From: Caulobacteraceae bacterium
GTDB taxonomy: Bacteria > Pseudomonadota > Alphaproteobacteria > Caulobacterales > Aquidulcibacteraceae
NCBI GenBank assembly: GCA_016703335.1
Contig: JADJCG010000021.1
Span: forward strand, 1 to 38,666
Direction of reading: 5' to 3'
DNA length: 38,666 bases
The notes under the pieces were generated by a model. The model ran no database searches. It saw only the letters and a program-made list of their open reading frames with translations, and had not been told where the DNA came from. The position numbers and the translations under genes were made by a program. This document shows positions 1 through 8,188 of the stretch, piece after piece. The number at the start of each line of letters is the position of its first letter. Position 1 is the first letter of the stretch.

Positions 1-326
1 AGTTCCTGGAGCGGCCCGCTCAGTTTCGCCGGCTCGCTCAGGGTCGGCCGCGACATGAGGATCGTCGCATTGGAGAGAGCGATGGGCGCTAACGTGGGCG
101 CGACGGCAGGCGCGGTGCGACAGGACATTCCCATCATGCAACCATCCATGTCGTGCTGCTGCTGGGGTTGGTTCTGGTCGGCGCCGCCCTCGTCCGGACA
201 ACAATCGTGCTGCGCTTGGGCGGCCGCGGCCTGCAGCATCGGACAGGCTTCAGCGGCCATGGCCGTTGAATTACCGCCCGCCGCGAGGGCGAAAACCGTC
301 AAAAAGGTGAGCCAGAGCCGGCGCAT
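1..326 (-). CDS. Partial secreted Met/His/Cys-rich protein, probably metal-related
   Basis: The frame opens at the ATG at 326 and is still open at the left edge of the window, so about 108 N-terminal codons are visible. It starts MRRLWLTFLTVFALAAGG, a clear Sec signal peptide with likely cleavage near the AMA-A motif. The mature part is rich in Met, His and Cys (HDCCPDEGG, QQQHDMDGCMMGMSC), a composition seen in small periplasmic copper- or other metal-handling proteins. I do not recognise a named family; a metal role is inferred from composition only. The plus-strand frame over the same bases lacks any such organisation and is a shadow. Confidence 0.55.
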   Translation of the reverse strand, partial: MRRLWLTFLTVFALAAGGNSTAMAAEACPMLQAAAAQAQHDCCPDEGGADQNQPQQQHDMDGCMMGMSCRTAPAVAPTLAPIALSNATILMSRPTLSEPAKLSGPLQE

Positions 327-460
327 GCAGTGATGATACTCGTTTGGGCTCTCGAAATCGTCAACGCACCGCACCTGGCCTTGCGTCACATTAACTACGT
401 CAGGCGGCGGACCCCGGTTTCACCCGCCGCGGCGCATCAACAAACAATATCTGCGACAGG

Positions 461-537
461 GCCGCCTTAGCTCAGTTGGTAAGAGCGCCGCATTTGTATG
501 CGGAGGTCAAGTGTTCGAATCACTTAGGCGGCCTCCA
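461..537 (+). tRNA. tRNA-Thr (anticodon UGU), with apparent indels
   Basis: The acceptor arms GCCGCCT and AGGCGGC pair fully, and the T arm is a perfect 5-bp stem around TTCGAAT. The anticodon region reads CCGCA-TTTGTA-TGCGG, which gives tRNA-Thr(UGU) but leaves a loop of only 6 bases; the usual loop is TTTGTAA. The D loop carries an extra A (GGTAAGAGC instead of GGTAGAGC), and there is one additional base before CCA. An intact tRNA would not be expected to have all three changes, so sequence error in short homopolymers is more likely than a real mutant gene. Confidence 0.85.
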
Positions 538-815
538 CCTCTCGCGAGAAGAGATATAGGCCCCCGCGCTATGCAACGCGGGCACAACCATCGCGCCCTG
601 AAACGTCCACCAAGGCGTGACTCTCTCAAGCCCGGCGCGAACGCGCTGAAACGCTCCCAGATACAGACTTCTGGCTACGGAGAGCCCTCGCGTGCTCTGC
701 CGCCCTGGAGGGCGATTTCAGGGCCTGGCGCGCCCTCGGCGTGCCAGGCTCTGCGCTTCGCGCTGAGCCGGCTCTGCCGTTTCAGCCCATTGGGCTGCGA
801 TCCCTGTGCGCAAAC

Positions 816-1022
816 CTATTCCGCCAGCAGCTTGCTGGGATGCACGCTCAATTGGTCGGCAATGCGCACCAGAACCAGCAAGCTTGGATTTCGCTTCCCT
901 CTTTCAATTCCACCCAGATAAGTGAGGTCTATCTCAGAATCGTGCGCCAGCTGTTCTTGACTCAGCTTTCTGCGGACACGCAGCCTCCGAATATTTGCGC
1001 CCACGAGCGCCTTCCAGTCCAT
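816..1022 (-). CDS. Small XRE-family HTH regulator
   Basis: This 68-residue protein is essentially one Cro/C1 helix-turn-helix: LRVRRKLSQEQLAHDSEIDL for the first helices and LGGIERGKRNPSLLVLVRIA for the recognition helix and following turn. It has no effector domain, so it probably acts as a dimeric local repressor or antitoxin-like regulator. It shares layout and residues with the second XRE gene just upstream on the same strand (1076-1288), which suggests a tandem duplication. A 25-base operator-like repeat begins 25 bases upstream of the ATG, and an identical copy precedes the other gene. Confidence 0.75.
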   Translation of the reverse strand: MDWKALVGANIRRLRVRRKLSQEQLAHDSEIDLTYLGGIERGKRNPSLLVLVRIADQLSVHPSKLLAE

Positions 1023-1046
1023 AACCAGAAGTCAATCGCATCAGGC

Positions 1047-1071
1047 TTATAGTCACCAGGGACTATAGTCC
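1047..1071. promoter_or_regulatory. Operator-like inverted repeat, copy 1
   Basis: The 25 bases contain TATAGTC, a 6-base spacer and GACTATA as an inverted repeat, overlapping the palindrome GGACTATAGTCC. They lie directly upstream of the XRE gene at 816-1022 and recur without change at 1313-1337. Identical copies in front of two paralogous HTH genes point to autoregulation or cross-regulation. Confidence 0.6.
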
Positions 1072-1075
1072 TTAT

Positions 1076-1288
1076 TTACTTCGGGAGTTCAAAGAGGTCG
1101 GCAGGCAACACGCCAAGCGCCTCCGCTAAACCTGCGATCTTCTTGACGGTCGGGTTTGCCTCGCCCTTCTCAATCTCGCGTAAGTAGGTGACGTCGAGAC
1201 CTGCATCCACGGCAGAGCTGTTCTTGCGTAAGCCCTCGCGCTTCCGCAGACGCAGGACATTCGCGCAAACTATTCGCGCCCACTCCAT
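1076..1288 (-). CDS. Second small XRE-family HTH regulator
   Basis: This 70-residue XRE protein is paralogous to the one at 816-1022; both begin M(D/E)W followed by a short linker and (R/L)RLR. The recognition region reads DVTYLREIEKGEANPTVKK. The first HTH helix (REGLRKNSSAVDAGL) departs from the usual SQ-E-LA pattern and may be altered by an indel pair or by divergence. It ends with LGVLPADLFELPK, the common tail of compact XRE regulators. The gene sits between the two operator copies, so its own promoter region carries the copy at 1313-1337. Confidence 0.7.
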   Translation of the reverse strand: MEWARIVCANVLRLRKREGLRKNSSAVDAGLDVTYLREIEKGEANPTVKKIAGLAEALGVLPADLFELPK

Positions 1289-1312
1289 CGAACAGAAGAA
1301 ACGGGATGACGA

Positions 1313-1337
1313 TTATAGTCACCAGGGACTATAGTCC
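1313..1337. promoter_or_regulatory. Operator-like inverted repeat, copy 2
   Basis: It is the same 25-base sequence as at 1047-1071. It begins 25 bases upstream of the ATG of the XRE gene at 1076-1288, the same distance as copy 1 from its gene. The palindromic core extends here to GGGACTATAGTCCC. Confidence 0.6.
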
Positions 1338-1367
1338 CTGTTCTGTAGGGTTCTTCGGCAAGAGCAG

Positions 1368-1695
1368 ATGGGCGTCGTCGCAAGCCAACCAGTAGCAGCC
1401 GAACGACTTCAGGAAACCCTAGCGGAACTGGGCGTCAAGCCACTCGCGCTTGTCTGGGCGCGCGACGATGCGTTGGACATCGCATTCCAAAACGCCAAGT
1501 GGCTTAGCCATCGTAGCGCGCTGCGTTGACACTTTAGTCACTGCGGATTTGGCGGCACTCGCAAATATGCTCGCCGAAGGTCCATTCGGCAGAGCGATGC
1601 TGGTTAATTCTTCAGACGCGGTCGCGCGGGCGAATGCGTCAATTCTGGTTTGCGGAGCCGGTGCGCTTCGCGAAACGCTGATTGAACTTCTATGA
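1368..1695 (+). CDS. Small hypothetical protein coupled to the sigma factor gene, probably frameshifted
   Basis: An ATG at 1368 opens a 53-codon frame ending at 1529. A second frame (shifted by one base) covers roughly 1450-1695 and ends VCGAGALRETLIELL. Its TGA overlaps the ATG of the sigma factor gene as ATGA, a classic translational-coupling junction, so the second frame is probably real. Together the frames would give a protein of about 109 residues with one indel between about 1450 and 1527. I do not recognise the family. Coupling suggests a role in the FecI/FecR system or simply polycistronic expression. Confidence 0.4.
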
Positions 1696-2210
1696 GGGGG
1701 GAACGAGAACTCAGGCAGCTGTTCGATAAAGAGGCTGGCGTCCTCAGGCGATTTCTGCGCCGCTTCGGCGCACGCGTCTCTCCTGAGGACATCGCACGGG
1801 ACGGTTTCTTACGTCTGTGCGCAGCCGAGGCCAGACAGATCGTGTCGCCTCGAGCGTTCCTATTCCAAACCGCAAAGAACATGGCGATTGACGCGCTACG
1901 CAGGAGCAACGCAGCACCCTATCGCGCCGTCGAGAGCATTGATCTTGTGCCGACTGCTGCACACGCGCCCAGCCCCGAGGATCATTGCATCGCCGCTGAA
2001 GAGGCGGCAGCCGTGCGTGCGGCGATCGCCGCGCTGCCGGAACTTGAGCGCAAGGCGCTGCTGATGCGCCGGGTTGAACTCTTGCCGCCTGCCGAGGTCG
2101 CTGCGGCGCTCGGCGTGAGCGAGCGTCAGGTGCAGCGGCTCGTCTTGAAGGCCATCGCCTTTTGTCACGCCAGGCTCACCGCCGCTGACGGCGGCGCTTC
2201 GGCGCCTTAA
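1692..2210 (+). CDS. fecI: FecI-type ECF sigma factor
   Basis: This 172-residue protein has sigma-70 region 2 at about residues 31-72 (PEDIARDGFLRLCAAEA, then RAFLFQTAKNMAIDALRR) and region 4 at about 115-160 (LPELERKALLMRRVELLPPAEVAAALGVSERQVQRLV). The FLFQTAKNMAIDALRR stretch is characteristic of FecI-like ECF sigma factors. FecI proteins direct RNA polymerase to genes of a cognate outer-membrane receptor once the FecR anti-sigma factor is triggered. FecR starts 11 bases downstream and the TonB receptor follows, giving the standard fecI-fecR-receptor order. Here the regulon probably includes the lasso-peptide receptor and isopeptidase. The gene appears intact. Confidence 0.93.
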   Translation: MRGERELRQLFDKEAGVLRRFLRRFGARVSPEDIARDGFLRLCAAEARQIVSPRAFLFQTAKNMAIDALRRSNAAPYRAVESIDLVPTAAHAPSPEDHCIAAEEAAAVRAAIAALPELERKALLMRRVELLPPAEVAAALGVSERQVQRLVLKAIAFCHARLTAADGGASAP

Positions 2211-2221
2211 GACAGATCGCC

Positions 2222-3193
2222 ATGGCCCACCGCGAGCCAACACAGGCCGAATTGGAGGCCGCGCACTGGCTCGTGGTCTTGGACGAGCCTCGCGTCAGCC
2301 GCCAAGACATCGACGCGTTCCAGGCTTGGCTTGCCGCGGACGAAACCCACAAGCGCGCCTACGACGCGGTCTCGGCGACATCTGACAAGATCGATGCCGT
2401 TCTGGCGAAGAACCACTCCGGACGCGAGGTTCGCCGCCGGAGGACGCGGGTCCCAGTCCGGCCAATCGCGATCGCCGCGCTCTCGGCGGCGGCAGTGCTC
2501 GCCTTGTTCGTGATCTCCCCGCTCAGCCCGCTTCGGGACGAGGCGGGCGCCGTCCACGCCACCGCGCCGGAAGAAGAGCGTCTAGTGCGGTTAAGCGACG
2601 GCACCACGATCGAAATGGCGCCTGGCGCGCGGTTGCGGGCGAGTCTTGAAGGCGATGAACGCCGCGTGAGGTTCGAAGAAGGCGTGGCGCTCTTTAATGT
2701 TGCGCACGACGCCTCGCGGCCCTTCGTCGTGATGACCAAGTTCGGGGAGATCCGCGTGCTCGGCACGTCGTTCGTCGTCCGGCTGGGACCCGATGCGGCC
2801 ATCACCACGGTGCTGAGCGGACGCGTCGAAGCACGCCGCGAGATGCTGTTCTCACCTGACAACAGCGTGGCGGCTTTAGCCGATCAGGAGATCGAGCTTG
2901 GCGGGGGCGCTCCCACCGTTTCAGTTCTGGCGCCGGACGCCCTAGATCGCCGGCTGGTGTGGCGCGAACGTATGGTGGCGCTCGACGGCCAATCCTTGCG
3001 TGAAGCAGCTGCTGAGGTGACGCGCTTTTCGGGCGTGCGCTTCGCGTTTGCCGACACTGCGACCGCGCAAGTGCGTCTCGCCGGCTACGTGGCGGGGGAC
3101 GATGTGGAAGCGTTTCTCGGGTTGCTGGAAAACAATGTCGGGGTTAGCGCCGAACGCCGGGCGGACGGCGTGATCGTGCTGCGCTCTGATTGA
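2222..3193 (+). CDS. fecR: FecR-type transmembrane anti-sigma factor
   Basis: The protein has 323 residues. Residues 10-50 form the N-terminal FecR domain (LEAAHWLVVLDEP, FQAWLAADETHKRAYD), which binds the sigma factor in the cytoplasm. One membrane segment lies at about 81-99 after an arginine-rich stretch. The periplasmic FecR domain follows (LSDGTTIEMAPGARLR, FVVMTKFGEIRVLGTSF, TTVLSGRVEA), and the C-terminal DUF4974-like part reads LREAAAEVTRFSGVRFAFADT. It would receive the signal from the STN domain of the adjacent TonB receptor and release or activate FecI. Intact, 11 bases after fecI. Confidence 0.93.
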   Translation: MAHREPTQAELEAAHWLVVLDEPRVSRQDIDAFQAWLAADETHKRAYDAVSATSDKIDAVLAKNHSGREVRRRRTRVPVRPIAIAALSAAAVLALFVISPLSPLRDEAGAVHATAPEEERLVRLSDGTTIEMAPGARLRASLEGDERRVRFEEGVALFNVAHDASRPFVVMTKFGEIRVLGTSFVVRLGPDAAITTVLSGRVEARREMLFSPDNSVAALADQEIELGGGAPTVSVLAPDALDRRLVWRERMVALDGQSLREAAAEVTRFSGVRFAFADTATAQVRLAGYVAGDDVEAFLGLLENNVGVSAERRADGVIVLRSD

Positions 3194-3281
3194 GCGCGTG
3201 AGAAAAACTCTCCTTCGTTGTCGTTTTTGCCAAGCCCATTCGTTCCCCTTCTTGAAGACCGAGCATGCGGTCGAAGGGGAG

Positions 3282-6200
3282 GTGAGCTTGGCCAAACCGT
3301 CAAGCGCGCGGAGCGCGTTTCGCACTGGATTGCGGGGCTGTTGTTGGGCGTGTCGCCATTAGCGTTGGCGCACGACGCGTGGGCTCAGAACAACGGCGCT
3401 TCGCTCACTGGGGAAACCCGGATCGACTACGACATCCCCGCTCAGCCCCTCGCCAGCGCGTTGGCGTTATACGCGCAACAATCCGGACTAAGTACGCTTG
3501 TCCCAGCAGATCGCTTTGCAGGCCAATTTGCGCCAGCGGTTCGTGGCCGCTTCACGCGCGAAGACGCGCTGTCTCAATTGCTTTCCAGATCTCATTTCCG
3601 GGGCGAGATTACGCCTGCAAATACGCTTGCGTTGGAGCAAGATCAGAGCCCCAGCTCGACAGCGCGAACGCTGAAGCAGAGCGCGTTCGCGCGACGGCAC
3701 AGTCAGACCCCGATGCAAATGCGGAAGCAGATGAGGAAATCGTTGTCACCGGCACACGCATCCGAGGCGCTGCGCCCGCCGGTTCGAATTTGATTGAACT
3801 CAGCCGCGAGGATCTTGATGCGACCGGGCGCTTGACGCTGCAGGACGCGTTGCAAACTTTGCCGCAGAATTTTGCTGGCAGCCAAAATGAAGGAACGGTG
3901 GAAGGCTCGCTCAACGCGCGCAGCAACTTTTCTTACGGCTCGACCATCGATTTGCGCGGCTTAGGCGCCGACGCCACATTGACTCTCGTCAACGGCCGCC
4001 GCCTCGCGCCCGCAGGCGTGGGCAATTATGTGGATATCTCAATCATTCCGCTCGCGGCGGTGGAGCGCATCGAAGTCTTAGCCGACGGGCCTCAGCGACC
4101 TATGGCTCAGACGCGGTCGGCGGCGTCGTGAACATTATCCTCAATGACAGCTTCGAGGGCGCCGAAACGCGAGGCTATGTCACCGGCACATCGCAAGGGG
4201 GCGCCGAAGGCATAGGCTTCTCGCAATTGTTCGGCTTCGACTGGAACAGCGGGCGCTTGACCGCCGCTTACGATTATCGGGACCGCCGCGAACTCGACAT
4301 CGATGATCGCGACTTCTTGGCAAGCTCCGACTTCCGTCCCGAAGGCTCCAATTTCTCGCGTACGCTCGCTAATCCGGGCAACATTATCCGCATCGGTGCG
4401 ACGCCGGTTTCCCTCGCCATCCCCGAAGGTCAAGACGGTACGTCTTTGACTGCGGCAGACCTCATTCCAGGAGTGCTGAACCTCAACGAACTCAACGAGG
4501 GCGCTTGGCTGTTGCCGGAGCAGACGAGCCACTCGATCTTTGTTAGCGCGCAGCAGGATGTGAGTCCGGCCCTTACACTCAGCGCCGATCTCATCGCGAC
4601 CGATCGTGGGGCATACCTCGAGCGGGAGCAGCTCTTTGCCAATATCGTCGTCCCAGATCCAACGCCTATCGGCAGCTGAACAATTTATTCCTGGGCCAAG
4701 GACCGCTCACGATCGCGTATTTTTTCGGACCAGACTTGGGACCGGTGCGCAACATCAGCCGATCGCAAGCCTATTCCACGGCATTTAGCGGCGACCGCGC
4801 ATTGCCCAACGATTGGATATTGTCGGCATCCCTCACCCACTCTGAAAGCCGCGAGTCCATCGACAATGAAAACTTTTTCGACTCTGCAAACATTGCTCCG
4901 GCCCTCGCCAGCGGCAATCTGAACACCGCCTTCAATCCCTTTGCAGACGGCTCCAATACGAATTCGGCCGTGCTGGCGGGCCTTACATTCGACATCGCCA
5001 CCGAAAGCGAAGGCCGGGTCACGAGCTACGGCGTCACTGTGGACGGCCCGCTCTGGGCCTTGCCTGGCGGGCCGATCCGCGCCGCTTTCGGCGTCGAACA
5101 ACGCCGCGAACGCTTTTCGATTTCGCGTTTCGAAGACCACGCGTCAGGTGTCGCCGATCAATTCATTCAGGACCCTGGCGCACGCACAGTCGATGCTATT
5201 TTCGCCGAAGTATACCTGCCTCTCATTTCGCCCGATAACGGCGTACCGCTTGTACATGCCCTTACGCTGTCGGCGTCAGCCCGGCGTGAGGACGCAAGCG
5301 ATTATGGCGCATCGACTACGCCACGCGTTGGCGTCCGCTGGGCTTTGTCCGAGGCCTTCGCGCTCCGCGCCTCCTGGGGCCAATCCTTCAAGGGGCCGCT
5401 GTTCGATCAATTGCTGGGCGGAACAGCGATCTCGTATCTCACCGCGAGCGCGGCGCAGGATCCGCTCGCAGATAACGGCTCGACCGGGGTCCTGGCCATC
5501 GCCGGCGCCTAATCGCGAACTGCGTCCCGAACAGGCGGAGAGCTGGACCGCAGGCTTCGACGTCGAACTCGGCGCGGGTTTTACGCTCTCGGCGACGTAC
5601 TACGACATCGACTTCGCGGACCGCATCACTTCTGCGGGCGGCACGTTTGCGATCCTGCGCAATCCTGCCGGCTTCGAAAGCATCATCTACCGCGATCCAT
5701 CGCCCGAGCTCATAGCCGAATTTCTGGCGCTGGGGCCGCCCCCATTCGGCGTCTTGCCCGCTGACGGGGTTGAGGTCATCGTCGACCGGCGCCTGGTCAA
5801 TTTGTCCGCCCTGCGGACGCGCGGCATCGATCTCTCTGCGGCCTACGCTTTCGAGACCGACATTGGGCAAATCTCGCTGACCTTGGCCGCCAGCAACATG
5901 CTGCAGTATGAGACCACGTTGGCGCCGGGAGCGGCGCCAGTGAGCGCGCTCAACACTTTGAATGGGCCGGTAGACCTTCGCGGCCGCGCCACTTTGGCCT
6001 GGCAGGGCGTACAAGCCGGCGCCGCGCTCACTTTCAATTACGTGGACGCTTATCGCGACACGTTGAGCCTACCGGCCCGCGACATAGATTCTTTTCAGAC
6101 CTTTGACCTTCGGCTTACGCACGATTTCAGCGACCGTGAGCGCGGACTCGTGGTTGCGTTTAATCTGAATAACGTCTTTGACGAAGACCCGCCCTTCGCC

Positions 6201-6287
6201 AACAACCCGACTGGCTTCGCATTCGACGCCGCGAACGCGTCGCCGCTTGGCCGCGTGATCTCGCTCGAATTGCGGCAGCGCTGGTGA
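3282..6287 (+). CDS. TonB-dependent outer-membrane receptor with STN signalling domain (frame-interrupted)
   Basis: The order of parts is signal peptide (WIAGLLLGVSPLALAHDAWAQ), STN domain at about 3420-3640 (YDIPAQPLASALALYAQQSG), TonB/plug region from about 3735 (EEIVVTGTRIRG, IDLRGLGADATLTLVNGRR, SDAVGGVVNIIL) and beta-barrel to the final ISLELRQRW. The STN domain marks a transducing receptor that talks to FecR. Frame changes occur near 3300, 3700, 4088, 4659 and 5508; restoring one G at 4087-4089, one C at 4659-4660 and one C at 5508-5509 makes the family sequence continuous. The GTG at 3282 behind a GGGGAGG Shine-Dalgarno sequence is my preferred start. By context the ligand is probably a lasso peptide, possibly metal-free; ferric-siderophore uptake is the alternative. 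Confidence 0.88.
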
Positions 6288-6295
6288 GCGCTACG

Positions 6296-8188
6296 ATGCG
6301 ATGTCGAATTGGGGATTGTGCTCGGCCTCGCGCTTGTCTTATCGCCGCCGGCCGGAGCGCAGGCAGAGCAGCGTCGTGCCGCAACGCTTGAGGACATCTA
6401 CGTGCTTCGCGATATTGGCGGCGATGTCGATCCGTTCCTGGAGATATCGCCAGATCGGAGTCAAGCCGCCTTCTTCGTGCGCGAGGTCTTGCCCGAGGCG
6501 GACGACTATGGCTATCGCTTGGCGCTGACCGATATCGCAAGCGGACACACCCGCATCATCGCCGATGCAGGCCGGTTTGTGTTCCGCACCGACGGTGGCT
6601 ACCGCTCCGGGCTGGGCGTCGATCGCATCGCCCGGTTTTCGCCTGATGGCGCGGCGCTCTACTACACCGCCGAACGCGATGGACGGTTGAACATTCGCCG
6701 TCTCGACTTGAGGACCGCTGATGACGCTCAGGTGACAGACGCCGAAGGCGACATCCGCGGCCTTTGGTTCAGCGGCGATGTTCTGATGTTTGAGACCGCC
6801 ACGCCGCGCGAGCAGGCGCGCGCCCAGTTGCTTGAGGACGAACGCCGTGGATTTCGCGTCGATGAGAACTTTCGAGCGGCGTACGGCCTTTCCCGTGTCA
6901 CCGATGAAGCCGCCGGCGCGCGCACCTGGATTTACGATTCCTCGTCCGGATTGACGCGTACGTCTGACGAAAGCGCGCCTTCGGCGCCCGCCTACATCAG
7001 GCCGCTCGATTCCACTTCGACGGCTGCAGAACCCGCGCTTGGACTCTTCACGCCGGCCGATCAGCGGTGCATGGATTCCGCTTGCGCAGGCGCGATCGAG
7101 GTAGCCTGGCTCATTTCAGGCGAGCATGCCGAAGAGATACTGTTCCTGCGGCGCGAGGGTCATGGGCGCGCGTTACACGCTCTTTACATATGGTCGCCCG
7201 CTTCTGGCGCTGTGCGCTTGATTCGGCGGACAGAAGAGCGCCTCTTCGCTTGTGCGCCGGGGAGCGCCGCCCTGATCTGCTTTCAGGAGAGCGCGCTCAC
7301 GCCGCGCCGCTTGGTTTCAATCGATCTCGTCAGCGGCGCGCTAGCGCCCCTCTTCGATCCCAACCCGGACTTTCGTACTATCGCCCCGCGCGTAGATCGG
7401 CTCGATTTCATCGACGCTGAAGGCAATGAGCTACGCACACCTCGTCTACCCGCTGCACTACCGGCGCGGCCGCTCCTATCCTGCGGTCATCGTACAATAT
7501 CGCTCTCGCGGTTTTTTGCGCGGAGGCGTCGGTAACGAGACACCAATCTTGCCGCTCTCGGCACGCGGCTATTTCGTCATCAGCGTCGAGCGCCCCGAAT
7601 TTCGCTTACGCGCAGCGCGCCTAACCGCTGCGGAGGTGCAGCGCGAGACCGAACTCGACGGTTCTGAAAGGCGTGCCAAGCGCGAGGCGCTTAACGCTTT
7701 CATCGCCAGCGCCGTTGCCCGTGGCGCCGATCCGGCTCGAATTGGCATTACCGGTTTGTCTGATGGGGCCGAGACCGTCTACGCCATGTTGATGGACGAG
7801 CCCAACACCTTCAGGGCTGCAGTCGTTGGCTCGCCCCCGACTGATCCCGCCAGCTGGCCGCTCCAAGCGTCGGCCTATCGCGATCGCAGCCTCGCGCGTA
7901 TCGGCCTTACTTCGCCGTGGGTCGAAGGATCGCCTTGGACACAATGGTGGCGCGACAACAGCGCTTCGTTGAACGCCGAGCGGCTCAGTACGCCCATTCT
8001 CTTCAACTGGGGTGAAAGCGAAGCGGTGCGCGGCTTTCCTCTGCTCGCGAGATTGCACGAAAACGGAACGCCTTGCGAAGCCTACATCTATCCAGGCGCC
8101 TATCACCCTCAAATATCGGCCCCAACAGCTCTTGGCCGCGCAGCAGCGCACCATGGACTGGTTCGATCGATGGCTTCAGCCAGAATGA
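6296..8188 (+). CDS. AtxE2-family lasso-peptide isopeptidase (frame-interrupted)
   Basis: The protein is a prolyl-oligopeptidase-fold (S9) hydrolase of the type that cuts the macrolactam isopeptide bond of lasso peptides. N-terminal landmarks are LEDIYVLRDIG and a beta-propeller part (IARFSPDGAALYYTAERDG). The catalytic half carries AVIVQYRSRGFLRGGVGNE, a hallmark of this family, the nucleophile motif GITGLSDGAE, and a histidine in YPGAYHPQ. The usual Asp position seems to be in NWGESEAV, where Glu and Ser stand instead. The ATG at 6296 gives a signal peptide ending PPAGAQA if one G of 6311-6314 is dropped. Further frame changes lie near 7427 and 8115; the corrected C-terminus reads QQRTMDWFDRWLQPE, typical of S9 enzymes. 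It starts 8 bases after the receptor gene. Confidence 0.9.

Noticed and set aside
55..333. Plus-strand frame over the first 330 bases
   Set aside because: The minus frame has a signal peptide and metal-type composition and runs to the window edge; the plus frame is its shadow.
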